A stretch of DNA of 35,277 nucleotides from Bacillota bacterium. GTDB taxonomy: Bacteria > Bacillota > Clostridia > Oscillospirales > Oscillospiraceae. Below the pieces are notes generated by a model. It saw only the letters and a list, made by a program, of their open reading frames with translations. It ran no database searches and was not told the DNA's origin. Positions 15,252 through 24,023 of the stretch are shown piece after piece. The DNA lies in assembly GCA_028719885.1 (NCBI GenBank), contig JAQYLT010000079.1, forward strand, positions 1-35,277, written 5' to 3'. Position 1 is the stretch's first letter. The number at the start of each line of letters is the position of its first letter. The translations under genes were made by a program, and so were the position numbers.

Positions 15252-18200
15252 TTACTTCGGTTTTCTCAAGGTTAAGAAGCCGCACTGGGTGCATTCGTAG
15301 AAGATGCCTTTCTTTTTCCAGTCGTGCTTCCTTACCGTGCCGCATTCAGCGCAGACGCAGTCCGCCGTATTTCCGTAATTGCAGACGGAATGCTCGCACA
15401 CGGCTCCGCACACGGTGCAGGTGCCATTTCTCCACTTGTGCTTTGCTTGCAGGCCGCAGATGGTGCACCTGCAGTTGCTGAAGGAATGCTTGCATTCGGC
15501 GCCGCAGCGGGTGCAGGTGGTTTTGCCGTAATCGGCGACATAATGGGTGGTGCCGCCCCAGGTAAACGAGAACAGATGGCTGAGTTCATAACCGCAGTAG
15601 GAGCAAACGCAGCCGGATTTTCCCTCTACCCACTTGTGGCTCATCGTGTATCCGCACTTCGTGCACTGGCATTTGCCAATAGAAAGCGAGACACAGGTAT
15701 GGTCACATTCGTTCATGCAGCGCTTACACGTGCCGGTTACAGGGTCATAATCATGCTCTTCGGTTTTTCCGCAGTACTTGCAGACGCAGCTGGGAAGGGG
15801 CGTTGCACTGTACTTCCAATAGTGTGTCTGGATCCTTCCGCAGGTTGTGCACTTGCAGTAGTCTCCGTCGATCACAAAGGAGTGGGAGCACCGTGCCTTA
15901 CACCGGGTGCAGACGCTGTCGGTGTCGTAAGCCGGGGAGATCTTGTAGTTGTGGGCTACCAGGCCGCATTCCTTGCATACGCATTTTTTATCCACCTTGC
16001 TGTGGGGGCATTTTCCGCCGCATTTCTTGCATATTCCATTCTCCCAATGATGGATCGAAGCCAGACCACACTCGTTACATTTGCATACGCCCTCTGAAGC
16101 ATAGCTATAAGACGGATGCCCGCAATGGTAACCGCATTTAACGCAAGACATATAACCCACATATGTGCCATCGACATTTTGCCAACGAATCCAGCGATGA
16201 GCTGCGGTATAACCGCACAGAATGCAGGTGTGTTCTTTAGCAGTAACATTTAATTTATTATCATATTTATGTGTGCATCCTTCACCGCAGAATTTGCATA
16301 TGCCATTCACAGGCCAATGAATATCATTTTTACAATTCTCAGGATCCCAGTCCTCTTCACTGATGCCTTGAGGGCTCAAGTCGATGATGTCAACATAATT
16401 CTTAGCCTGCTCGGATTCTTCCAAAACAGTAATGCTGTTATCACCGGTGTCGAGTTCCTCGATCGTCTGTTCCTGCTCTTCAATTGCCTGGATTCCATTT
16501 TCGGGCTTGGTTTCCTCGGGCTGCTCCTCTGAGCCGCCCAGATCCTTGACGCTGAAGACGATCTCGATCACAACCGCTTCGGAGCTCCCGCCGTTTTCAT
16601 TGGTGTTGGTTAACGTTGAGGTGGTTTTTTCCACCTCCAGCTGGGAGCCGGAGAGTTCGGAGCCTTCATCCCAGGACTGAACCTTATACCACAGACTGTC
16701 GCTTTCGATGGTGATCTTGCTGCCGTTTTCCGTGGTCAGGATCACCCGGTTCCTGCCGTCCTCATCCTCTTCCTTGGTGATGGTGAAGGAGACCTCCTTG
16801 CCGTCCTCCTCGATATACAGATAGGATTTGCCGTTTTCATCGGAGCCAATGCCGATGCCAAACTGCCCGACGCCTTCGCCCGGTTCCATGGTGGTCGCGC
16901 CGCCGCCGGGGTTATCCTGGCTGGCGATGGAGACCTTCCCCACGCCGCTGGTGCCGGCTTCAAAGGAGAGGTAGGTCATGGTGGAGTCCGGCGACACAAG
17001 GCAGAGGAGGTTCTCGTCATTTCCGTCCTTGCCCTTAAAAACTTGAAGCTTGCCCGAGGCGATTTCCTCTGACAGTGTCTGGGCGGTGCCCTCTTTGGCG
17101 TAGTCATCTCCCGCCGTCAGGCTGAAGCCGTTGGAGCCGGAGGAGGGGTCCACCTGCTCATAGGGCACGAAGGCAGCTCCGTCGCCCTGGCTCAGACCCA
17201 CCTGCTTTTCTCCGCATACCGAGCAGACGTAGTCCAGAGGCCCGGCGTTGGGGTCCGTGTCCTTGGCCGGGACGAACTTGTGAACCGTGGACTTGGGGGT
17301 CGCGTACTGAGGCGTCAGCTCTTTTCCACAGACGGAGCACTTCTTCCCCTCGGTCAGGCCGGTTTGCTTGCAGGTCGCAGCCCTGCCGGGGATGGATACT
17401 TCCGTATGGCCTGTCTTGGCAATCTCTTTCTGGGCTGTCAGAATCTCACCGCAGACGGAGCATTTCTTTCCCTCGGTCAGTCCGGTTGCCGTACAGGTGG
17501 CCTTCTTGCTGGGTAACGTTACTTCGGTGTGACCCGTTGCCGGAATCACCTCGGACTTGACCTCTTCCTGGCAAACCTCGCAATACCAGCCCTCGGTGCA
17601 GCCGTCTTCCGTGCAGGTGGCGGCCTTTGCCTCAGTCGTCACTTTCTTCTCATGCCCGGAGGCGGGAAGATGTGTCGGCTGCTCCACGATTTCACCGCAG
17701 ACGGTGCAGTATTTGCCGCCCTCCTGACCGGGCTCGGTGCAGGTGGGGTCCTTGGCTTCCATATCCACAACATTCTGGTGGGCTGCTGGAATAACCTCCT
17801 GCGCTTTCAGGATTTTTCCGCAGACGGAGCATTTTTTTCCATCGGTCAGGCCGTCTTTTGTGCAGGTCGCGGCCTGACCGGGGATGGACTTTTCCGTATG
17901 AGCCGCGAAATCAGTCTCCGTTTGCGCTACAAGGACGGTATTGCAAACGGAGCAATGGCTGCCTTCCGTCTTACCCTTGGTCGTGCAGGTTGCCGGGACT
18001 GCCGGATCGGTGGCTGGCGTGTGGGCTGCCAATTCAGTCTCCGTTTGCGCCACAAGGACGGTATTGCAGACGGAGCAGTGTCTGCCCTCGGTCTTGCCCT
18101 TGGTGGTACAGGTTGCAGGGACTGCCGGATCGGTCACTACTTTATGACCTGCGGGAATCGCTTCCTGCGCCTTCAGGATTGTATTGCAGACGGAGCATTT

Positions 18201-18893
18201 TTCCCCATCGGTCAGGCCGTCTTCGGTGCAGGTTGCGGCCTTGCCGGTGACGGTTTCTGGGGTGTGACCCGTTGCCGTAATCACTTCCGAAGCGACTTTA
18301 TAATCGCAGCCCTCTCTGGTGCACTCCCAGCCCTCGGTGCAGCCGTTCTCCGTGCAGGTGGCGGCCTTTGCCTCAGTCGTCACGTTCTTCTGGTGCTCCA
18401 GAGCGGGAATTTCCTCATAGCCCTCTCTGTAGCCGCAGCCGTTTTCACAAAGCTTGTGTTCCGTCCACCCAGCTTCTGTGCAGGTGGCCGCTTTCGCCCC
18501 CCTCGTGAATAGCGCATGGGGCTCGAGAGGTATCTCTTCCTGCGCTGTCAGGATCTTACCGCAGACGGAGCACTTCACGCCATCGGTCAGGCCGGTTTCG
18601 GTGCAGGTGGCATCCTTGCCGGGGATGGTTTCTTCTGTATGACCAGTGGAAGCAACCTTATCCGGTTCTAATTTTCCAGTGCAGTTGGGTTCCTTACAAC
18701 TATACCATTCGGTCCAACCGATTTCTTCGCAGGTTGGAGGCACTGGGTCATGACGCTGCAAATTCGAAGAATTGCATATTGGGCATCTAAATACTCCGTC
18801 ATCATTCGCATGTACCGGAATCGCCAGATTCTGCATGAGCAGGATCAGCGCAAGCAGAAAACACACCGGCCTGGAATGTAGGATTTTTTTCAT
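15252..18893 (-). CDS. large secreted Cys/His-rich repeat protein
   Basis: 1213-residue protein with a signal peptide (KKILHS, hydrophobic to about 28, cleavage near VHA-ND). Region 1 (about 40-560) holds twelve units of roughly 39-45 residues with the pattern ATCTExGxTxGxxCSVCGxxLxxQxxIPAxGH. Region 2 (about 560-850) is Cys-poor, acidic and probably beta-rich, with a linker of PEETKPENG type. Region 3 (about 850-1213) has about a dozen zinc-ribbon-like CxxCG modules spaced by H-W or H-Y motifs (HHWENGICKKCGGKC). No LPxTG, SLH or other wall anchor is visible at the C-terminus. The ATG at 18893 is used; a TTG two codons earlier is also compatible with the GGAGGAG site. Similar CxxC/GH repeats occur in clostridial surface proteins, but the function is unknown; metal binding or disulfide-stiffened adhesion are both possible. 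Confidence 0.85.
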   Translation of the reverse strand: MKKILHSRPVCFLLALILLMQNLAIPVHANDDGVFRCPICNSSNLQRHDPVPPTCEEIGWTEWYSCKEPNCTGKLEPDKVASTGHTEETIPGKDATCTETGLTDGVKCSVCGKILTAQEEIPLEPHALFTRGAKAATCTEAGWTEHKLCENGCGYREGYEEIPALEHQKNVTTEAKAATCTENGCTEGWECTREGCDYKVASEVITATGHTPETVTGKAATCTEDGLTDGEKCSVCNTILKAQEAIPAGHKVVTDPAVPATCTTKGKTEGRHCSVCNTVLVAQTETELAAHTPATDPAVPATCTTKGKTEGSHCSVCNTVLVAQTETDFAAHTEKSIPGQAATCTKDGLTDGKKCSVCGKILKAQEVIPAAHQNVVDMEAKDPTCTEPGQEGGKYCTVCGEIVEQPTHLPASGHEKKVTTEAKAATCTEDGCTEGWYCEVCQEEVKSEVIPATGHTEVTLPSKKATCTATGLTEGKKCSVCGEILTAQKEIAKTGHTEVSIPGRAATCKQTGLTEGKKCSVCGKELTPQYATPKSTVHKFVPAKDTDPNAGPLDYVCSVCGEKQVGLSQGDGAAFVPYEQVDPSSGSNGFSLTAGDDYAKEGTAQTLSEEIASGKLQVFKGKDGNDENLLCLVSPDSTMTYLSFEAGTSGVGKVSIASQDNPGGGATTMEPGEGVGQFGIGIGSDENGKSYLYIEEDGKEVSFTITKEEDEDGRNRVILTTENGSKITIESDSLWYKVQSWDEGSELSGSQLEVEKTTSTLTNTNENGGSSEAVVIEIVFSVKDLGGSEEQPEETKPENGIQAIEEQEQTIEELDTGDNSITVLEESEQAKNYVDIIDLSPQGISEEDWDPENCKNDIHWPVNGICKFCGEGCTHKYDNKLNVTAKEHTCILCGYTAAHRWIRWQNVDGTYVGYMSCVKCGYHCGHPSYSYASEGVCKCNECGLASIHHWENGICKKCGGKCPHSKVDKKCVCKECGLVAHNYKISPAYDTDSVCTRCKARCSHSFVIDGDYCKCTTCGRIQTHYWKYSATPLPSCVCKYCGKTEEHDYDPVTGTCKRCMNECDHTCVSLSIGKCQCTKCGYTMSHKWVEGKSGCVCSYCGYELSHLFSFTWGGTTHYVADYGKTTCTRCGAECKHSFSNCRCTICGLQAKHKWRNGTCTVCGAVCEHSVCNYGNTADCVCAECGTVRKHDWKKKGIFYECTQCGFLTLRKPK
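17892..18128 (-). repeat. recent tandem duplication of a 39-codon repeat unit within the Cys-rich gene
   Basis: Units 6 and 7 are nearly identical in protein (TCTTKGKTEG, HCSVCNTVLVAQTET) and in DNA, with long shared runs such as CAGTCTCCGTTTGCG. The neighbouring units are much more diverged, so this pair duplicated or was converted recently. Confidence 0.8.
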
Positions 18894-18938
18894 AACCAAT
18901 CGCTCCTCCTTGGTTTGTTATGACATTGTATGATATGA

Positions 18939-19281
18939 AATGCTTCTCGGTTTGCCTCAGCTAAAGAAGTATTTACCTGATTAAGAGTTCGTAGGGAACG
19001 CATTTATGCGTTCCGCCCGGTTCATTAACCACCAGAGTTTGACAAATCGTAAAACGATGATTTTTGCGTAGGGAATGCATTTATGCATTCCGCCACGGTA
19101 ACATTTTTATCGGGGCATGTTAAATGGAAAAATGTTGAGAAAATGAACCCGTTACCATCCAACAGACCATGGATGGTAACCGACGTTTCGGAACGCATGA
19201 ATGCGTTCCCTACGCACATGTTGGCACATATCCCGTTGGACGAACTCGCCAAACACGAATTTGCTGACATAACCCGATCAT
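18939..19281 (-). repeat. family-1 palindromic element, copy D
   Basis: About 343 bp with three intact boxes at 18990-19015, 19067-19092 and 19189-19214. The left end reads TGCTTCTCGGTTTGCCTCAG, differing at two positions from the consensus end; the right end is more decayed (GCTGACATAACCCGATCATC). An internal hairpin GTTACCATCC...GGATGGTAAC lies at 19151-19180. It is 45 nt upstream of the Cys-rich protein start and about 10 nt after the TetR stop. Confidence 0.8.
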
Positions 19282-19290
19282 CACATGATC

Positions 19291-19983
19291 TTATTCTTCG
19301 GGAACCAGGGGAATACCGGCCTGGGCGATCTGCACCATCTTCTGAATAAGCTGCTCTGCATAGCTGCGGAGGTCCATATTCAAAATGCAATCCGTGATCT
19401 GCGACTGCACCTGCTTCGGAACGGAATAAAGGGTCAGGCTGCTCTGAAGAAACCGCGTCAGCTTATTCTCGATGGTGAAATACATATCGCATTTTTTTGC
19501 CATATACGCCCGCATGATCCCGGCAGAGGCAATATCCATCTCGTAAAAATCCTTCAGCTCCGCCTCCGGCAGGTATCTGGAAAAAAGCTTCTGCAGCCGC
19601 GGCGCCATGCTGTCGTAGATATACTCCGATGTGGTGGGCAGCGAGTAGGCCGCCACATAAAGCTCCCGCAGGGGCTCCGAAAGCTCCGCAATGTAGATTT
19701 GCAGAGCGGTCTCTATGGAATAAAGAAGAACCGGGTCCTCTGTCACTCCGCCAAACTGCCCCGCGCTTTCAAACTGATTGCTGAACATGATCTTTACCAG
19801 GGTCAGCAGAAGTGCCTCCTTGCTTTCAAAGGCCGCGAAAAACGACGATGGCGCCATTCCCGCCCCCTTGGCGATGGATGCCGTGGTGGTTTTTTCGTAG
19901 CCATTTTCCAAAAACAGCCCAATCGCCACATGCAGCATGTTGTTTCTGCGCGCAATCCCTTTGCGCTGCAGTCCTTTTGCCAT
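19291..19983 (-). CDS. TetR/AcrR family transcriptional regulator
   Basis: 230-residue regulator. The helix-turn-helix (about 30-55) shows TTTASIAKGAGMAPSSFFAAF followed by ESKEALLL, a standard TetR recognition helix (read as TTTASIAKGAG, MAPSSFFAAFESKE). The helical C-terminal domain has no recognised ligand signature. ATG at 19983 is chosen because GGAGG lies 7 nt upstream; longer readings are unsupported. A strong promoter and a palindromic operator-like site lie about 50 nt upstream, arguing for autoregulation. The adjacent ABC exporter operon is a plausible target by proximity, but no matching operator was found at its promoter. Confidence 0.88.
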   Translation of the reverse strand: MAKGLQRKGIARRNNMLHVAIGLFLENGYEKTTTASIAKGAGMAPSSFFAAFESKEALLLTLVKIMFSNQFESAGQFGGVTEDPVLLYSIETALQIYIAELSEPLRELYVAAYSLPTTSEYIYDSMAPRLQKLFSRYLPEAELKDFYEMDIASAGIMRAYMAKKCDMYFTIENKLTRFLQSSLTLYSVPKQVQSQITDCILNMDLRSYAEQLIQKMVQIAQAGIPLVPEE

Positions 19984-20034
19984 AGGCCCGCCTCCTTTCT
20001 GCTTATGGATGAATCGCGGTATTGACTTCACTTT

Positions 20035-20046
20035 TGACTACAGTCA
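20035..20046. promoter_or_regulatory. candidate TetR operator (palindrome TGACTACAGTCA)
   Basis: TGACT and AGTCA face each other across 2 nt, flanked by another TTGACTTCA half-site at 20022. The palindrome covers the expected transcription start of the tetR promoter (-10 at 20048-20053), the usual position for TetR self-repression. Confidence 0.6.
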
Positions 20047-20047
20047 T

Positions 20048-20076
20048 ATTTTAACATGCAAGGATACTTTTGTAAA
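20048..20076 (-). promoter_or_regulatory. promoter of the second TetR gene
   Basis: Minus-strand TTTACA (20076-20071) and TAAAAT (20053-20048) with a 17-nt spacer, about 65 nt upstream of the ATG. Confidence 0.75.
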
Positions 20077-20099
20077 GACCCTATCCAATTTAAAAATTT

Positions 20100-20378
20100 T
20101 GTGCTTATCGGTTTCACTCAGCTTGTTGCCAAATTGGAAGCTGGCGAGATGTTGAATGGGATGCCTTCCAACGTGTGCGTAGGGAACGGATTTATCCGTT
20201 CCGAAAGGTGGGTAAACATCCGTGTTTCGTTGGATGGTAACAGGTTCCTTTTTTACCATTTTCCATCCAACGTGCACCCCATGAAAACGTTACTGAGGCG
20301 GAACGGATAAATCTGTTCCCTACGAATCATCCCTGAAAATTCCAATTTTTGATTACTGAGCAATGATCGATAAGCACA
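20100..20378 (+). repeat. family-1 palindromic element, copy E
   Basis: 279 bp bounded by TGTGCTTATCGGTTTCACTC at left and, as complement, TGTGCTTATCGATCATTGCT at right; the first 11 bases match perfectly. Boxes lie at 20178-20203 and 20299-20324. The second box carries one unpaired change (ATCTGTTCC). It separates the tetR promoter from the terminator of the ABC exporter operon. Confidence 0.8.
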
Positions 20379-20420
20379 GTTCATGGCGGCATAAGCGAAT
20401 TCGGGAGTTGTGCAAACAGC

Positions 20421-20466
20421 GAAGAATAATGAAACAGTCCGGCGGGTGGGTGCATCCGCCGGACTG
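20421..20466 (-). terminator. terminator of the ABC exporter operon
   Basis: Minus strand: CAGTCCGGCGG and CCGCCGGACTG pair over 11 bp with a 10-nt loop, followed by TTTCATTATTCTT. It lies 35 nt after the last adaptor gene. Confidence 0.85.
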
Positions 20467-20500
20467 CTGCGATATGGGAAGTGTATTGAGAGGGGGCCGG

Positions 20501-22156
20501 TTATCCGAACAGGCCTGCCCGCTCCACGGCATTGGAGATTTCCAGGGTGTCGTAGTAGCTGTACCAGATGGTCTGGCCCTGGGTCAGGCCGGAGAGGATT
20601 TGGACGTATTCTCCGTCAGACAGGCCGGTTTCCACGGGAACGGGCTCTGTGAGGGTTTTGTTCTTTTCGTCATAACCGGTGTATACCACGGTTTTGCTGC
20701 CCTGCTCCATCAGGGCGGCCACGGGAATTGCCAGACAGTCGGATTGGGTTTCCAGGGGAATTGTCACCCTGGCATTCATCCCGGGGAGCATTCCGTCGCT
20801 GCACGGCAGCTGCAGCGTCACCTCAAATTTGCTGCTGCCGTCGCCGGTTATGCCAAACTGGGAGATTTCCGTGATCTGTGCCGAATATTTTTGCCCGGCC
20901 AGGGCTTCAAAGGTGACCTCCGCAGTCATGCCCACCCGGAGCAGGGAAATGTCCGCCTCGTCTACGCTCAGGGTGATGGTCATGGCCTCCATGGGCGTGA
21001 CGGTGGCCAGCTGAATCTTTTCCGTGCTGTAGAGGCTGCTGCCGGTGTCCGTGTTGCCGCCGCTGCCGCCGAAGGACATGCCGCCGCTGCCGCCAAAGCC
21101 GCCCATGCTGCCCAGGCCTCCCAGACCGCCCAGGCTGCCGCTGGGAATCCGGTTGGGATTATCCTGGCTGGGGCCGGTGGGGTCCGTGGAGGGGACGGTG
21201 GGCTCCGGCTCACTTGCGCCAATCACCACGATCCAGGGCGCGTTGCTGACGATCAGGACAATGTCTCCCGCCTGGGCGGCGGTGGTGTACCAGCCCTCCT
21301 CACTGTGGCGGAAAATAGCGTAGCCAGCAGGATCGAAAATGTTGGTTTCATCAGTCAGGGTCATATCCACATTTTCCAGGTTCAAAAAGTCCGTAACCGT
21401 GACATCCGCACCTCTTCGCAGGAGCCAGCTGCCGTTATCCACCAGCTCGATCCTGCCCACATAGCAGTAGTAATCCTGGTCGTCATCCTCCCCAGTGGGG
21501 GTGTTGGTGGCCAGGAAAACCAGCCGGGGCGTTCCGTTGGCGGAGAGCTCTACCAGCTGGGTTTTGTCCACATCACTCACCAGCCCGGCGCAGGGAGCGG
21601 TGACCGTGTCATCCTGGCAGAGCCGGAACAAATCCAGCATCAGTTCTTCGTATTCCCGGTGCTGCTCCGACAGGGTGACAAACCGCAGATAGTCGGAGCG
21701 CTTGCTCTCGTCAATCGGCTTGCCGTCGGAGCACAGCGTTCCGGTTTCGTCCACGGAGATCACCCCCGGGGTGATGCTGGCGCGGACCTCCTTGAGCTCT
21801 GCGGCGATGGTTTCCAGGGACTCCTGCACCTGCTGCACGGCGGCCATCAGGGTGACGGAATCCACCCGGGCGATGCTGTCGCCCTGGGAGACACTGTCAC
21901 CGTTGGCAACCAGAAATTCCGTCACATTCACGCCGTAGGGGACGGTGACCGCCTCTGCTTCCTCTGCCTCAATGGGAGCGCCATAGGAAAGAAACCGGGT
22001 GATATCCCGCAGCGCGGCGGTGTCATTCAGAATGCTTGCGGTTTCCTCCTGGGTTTCCTGATTGGCGGTGAGCATGGGCATGACCGCCAGAGCCGCCACC
22101 AAAACAACCAGAAACAGAAGCAGGAGAAATCGTTTGATTGGGTGCTTTTTCTTCAT
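20501..22156 (-). CDS. HlyD/MacA-type efflux adaptor, second of two (Gly-rich linker)
   Basis: 551-residue membrane-fusion-type protein with one N-terminal helix (about 8-30). Split lipoyl halves occur at VTVPYGVNVTEFLVANGDSVSQGD (about 70-93) and DTVTAPCAGLVSDVD (183-197), joined by a short coiled segment. A Gly/Ser-rich linker (about 339-368) leads to beta-barrel and membrane-proximal domains (MTAEVTFEALAGQ; LPGMNARVTIPL; AIPVAALMEQ). Such adaptors work with MacB-like permeases and here would span the wall. RBS GGAGG 8 nt before ATG. It starts 4 nt after the permease stop, so is last in the operon. A second adaptor in the same operon is unusual. Confidence 0.85.
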   Translation of the reverse strand: MKKKHPIKRFLLLLFLVVLVAALAVMPMLTANQETQEETASILNDTAALRDITRFLSYGAPIEAEEAEAVTVPYGVNVTEFLVANGDSVSQGDSIARVDSVTLMAAVQQVQESLETIAAELKEVRASITPGVISVDETGTLCSDGKPIDESKRSDYLRFVTLSEQHREYEELMLDLFRLCQDDTVTAPCAGLVSDVDKTQLVELSANGTPRLVFLATNTPTGEDDDQDYYCYVGRIELVDNGSWLLRRGADVTVTDFLNLENVDMTLTDETNIFDPAGYAIFRHSEEGWYTTAAQAGDIVLIVSNAPWIVVIGASEPEPTVPSTDPTGPSQDNPNRIPSGSLGGLGGLGSMGGFGGSGGMSFGGSGGNTDTGSSLYSTEKIQLATVTPMEAMTITLSVDEADISLLRVGMTAEVTFEALAGQKYSAQITEISQFGITGDGSSKFEVTLQLPCSDGMLPGMNARVTIPLETQSDCLAIPVAALMEQGSKTVVYTGYDEKNKTLTEPVPVETGLSDGEYVQILSGLTQGQTIWYSYYDTLEISNAVERAGLFG

Positions 22157-22160
22157 ATCA

Positions 22161-23354
22161 TCAGCCTCCGTAATGCAGTGCGTCGATGGGCTTCATTTTG
22201 GCCGCCTTGTTGGCCGGATACAGGCCGAATATCACACCGATGAGGAAGCAGAACACCACGGACAGCAGCACCACCCCCATGTTCAGAGTGAATTGGATGT
22301 CCATACTGGCAACCACGGTGCTGATCAGCTGCAAAACTGCCCAGGACAGGAAGATGCCCAGGCCGCAGCCCAGCATGCACAGCACCACCGCCTCCATTAG
22401 AAACTGGCTCAGGATGGTGCCACGGCTGGCGCCGATGGCCTTGCGGATGCCGATTTCCCGGGTCCGCTCCGTGACGGTGACTAGCATGATGTTCATAATG
22501 CCGATGCCGCCCACGATCAGGGAGATGGCGGCAATGCCGCCCAGGAGAATGGTGAGCATGGAGGTAATCTGACTCATTACATTTTCCACCACGCTCTGAC
22601 TGGACAGGCGATAGGCGTCCTCGTCCTGCTGGAAGCGGTCCAGCAGGAGCTTTTCCAGGGAATCGGCGGCCAGCTGAATGTCCACATTGGCCCCGGGGGC
22701 GGCATAGAAGGTGGTAATTTCCCGGCTGACCGTATCCGTCAGCTTGACCAGGGAGGTCAATGGGATATAGGCAACCTGCATTCCGGAGGTCAGAGCGGAG
22801 GTCAGATTGTCGTCGTTGGTGGCCAGCACGCCCACAATGGTGTATTCCACGCCGTTGAGGCAGATGCTCTGGCCCACGCAGTCGATATAGCCCACCAGGT
22901 CCTCCGCGGCATCTTCATTGAGTACGCAGACATAGCTGCTGTTTTCCACATCCGCTCGCTTCAGGAACCGGCCCATGGCCAGCTGCAGGCCCTGAATTTC
23001 ATAATAGGCGGGAGTGGTGCCGTAAACGGTGACGGTGCTGTTTTCTCCGCCCCGCTTGGCCACCACGGATTCGGACTTGTAGGGGGCCATTGCCCCCAGC
23101 AGGGGACTTTCCTCCAGCCAGTTCTCCAGCTCCCCCAGGGTCAGGGGGCTGCCCTTGTCGTCCCGGATGGAAACGGTGATCTGGCTGTTGCCCAGGCCGG
23201 AGACGGCGGAGGTGACGGAGTTGGTGGCACCGTTTACCAGACTCACCAGCACCACCAGGGCCATCACGCCGATGATGATGCCCAGCATGGTCAGGGTTGC
23301 CCGCATTTTATTGCTGCTGATGGAGCGCAGCGCCATTCGGAATGCTCGAATCAT
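22161..23354 (-). CDS. MacB-like ABC transporter permease
   Basis: 397 residues: N-terminal helix (about 20-42), a large extracytoplasmic MacB-type periplasmic-core domain (about 45-260), then three C-terminal helices of the FtsX domain. The linking cytoplasmic segment has TERTREIGIRKAIGASRGTI (a hallmark of FtsX/MacB/LolC permeases), with VGGIGIMNIMLVTVTERTREIG-type wording just before. The ATP-binding part is on a separate protein, unlike Gram-negative MacB. The start overlaps the ATPase stop (ATGA) with GGAGG 7 nt upstream. This permease class moves peptides, macrolides, lipoproteins or antimicrobial peptides by mechanotransmission; the substrate is unknown. Confidence 0.93.
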   Translation of the reverse strand: MIRAFRMALRSISSNKMRATLTMLGIIIGVMALVVLVSLVNGATNSVTSAVSGLGNSQITVSIRDDKGSPLTLGELENWLEESPLLGAMAPYKSESVVAKRGGENSTVTVYGTTPAYYEIQGLQLAMGRFLKRADVENSSYVCVLNEDAAEDLVGYIDCVGQSICLNGVEYTIVGVLATNDDNLTSALTSGMQVAYIPLTSLVKLTDTVSREITTFYAAPGANVDIQLAADSLEKLLLDRFQQDEDAYRLSSQSVVENVMSQITSMLTILLGGIAAISLIVGGIGIMNIMLVTVTERTREIGIRKAIGASRGTILSQFLMEAVVLCMLGCGLGIFLSWAVLQLISTVVASMDIQFTLNMGVVLLSVVFCFLIGVIFGLYPANKAAKMKPIDALHYGG

Positions 23355-24022
23355 GGGTTCACCTCCGTCAGCTGCCCGTCCCGGATGCGGATGCTCCGGG
23401 GAGCCTGCTTGGCCACATCGTTGTCATGGGTGATGAGAACGATGGTGTTGCCCTGGGCATGGAGCTCCCGGAACATCGCCATGATTTCCGCGCTGGTTTT
23501 GGAATCCAGGTTGCCGGTGGGCTCGTCCGCCAGAATCAGGCTGGGACGGGTCACCAGGGCCCGGGCAATGGCAACACGCTGCTGCTGGCCGCCGGAGAGC
23601 TCGGTGGGCAGGTGCTGAGCCCGCTTGGACAGGCCCACCCGTTCCAGCGCCTCATTCACCCGGCGCACCCGCTCCGCTCGGGGCACCTTCTGATAGATCA
23701 GGGGCAGCTCCACGTTCTCCCAGGCGGAAAGCTTGGCGATCAGATTGAAGTTCTGAAAAACGAAACCGATTTTGTGGTTGCGAATCCGGGCCAGCTCCTT
23801 TTCGGAGTAGGCCTCAATGGGCATGCCGTCCAGCAGATAGATGCCCGCATCCGCCACATCCAGGCAGCCCACAATGTTCATCAGGGTGGATTTGCCGCTG
23901 CCGGAGGGGCCGATGATGCTGACAAATTCCTTGGGATAGATGTGCAGATTGGCATGGTCCAGCGCCCGGACCCGTTCGTCGCCGATCTGATACACCTTGG
24001 AAACATCACGAAGCTCGATCAT
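23351..24022 (-). CDS. MacB/LolD-type ABC transporter ATPase
   Basis: 223-residue ATPase: Walker A GPSGSGKST (38-46), Q-loop around Gln90 (FVFQNFNL), signature LSGGQQQR (142-149), Walker B LILADEPTGNLDS (Asp166, Glu167) and the switch His in VLITHD. Length and motif wording match the MacB/LolD branch. It starts one nucleotide after the stop of the first adaptor gene and overlaps the permease start by 4 nt, so translation is coupled through the operon. Confidence 0.96.
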   Translation of the reverse strand: MIELRDVSKVYQIGDERVRALDHANLHIYPKEFVSIIGPSGSGKSTLMNIVGCLDVADAGIYLLDGMPIEAYSEKELARIRNHKIGFVFQNFNLIAKLSAWENVELPLIYQKVPRAERVRRVNEALERVGLSKRAQHLPTELSGGQQQRVAIARALVTRPSLILADEPTGNLDSKTSAEIMAMFRELHAQGNTIVLITHDNDVAKQAPRSIRIRDGQLTEVNP

Positions 24023-24023
24023 G

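Noticed and set aside
18990..19214. Regularly recurring palindromic boxes as a CRISPR array
   Set aside because: Boxes are spaced unevenly (about 50 and 97 nt), alternate in orientation, and the sequence between them is itself repeated in other copies. No cas genes.
20363..22243. Very long plus-strand open frame antisense to the second adaptor gene
   Set aside because: It is the GC-driven shadow of the HlyD-type gene, rich in His/Gly/Gln with no recognisable domain; the minus-strand gene has a good start, motifs and operon fit. Similar antisense frames over metK, GH31 and radical SAM genes were dropped for the same reason.
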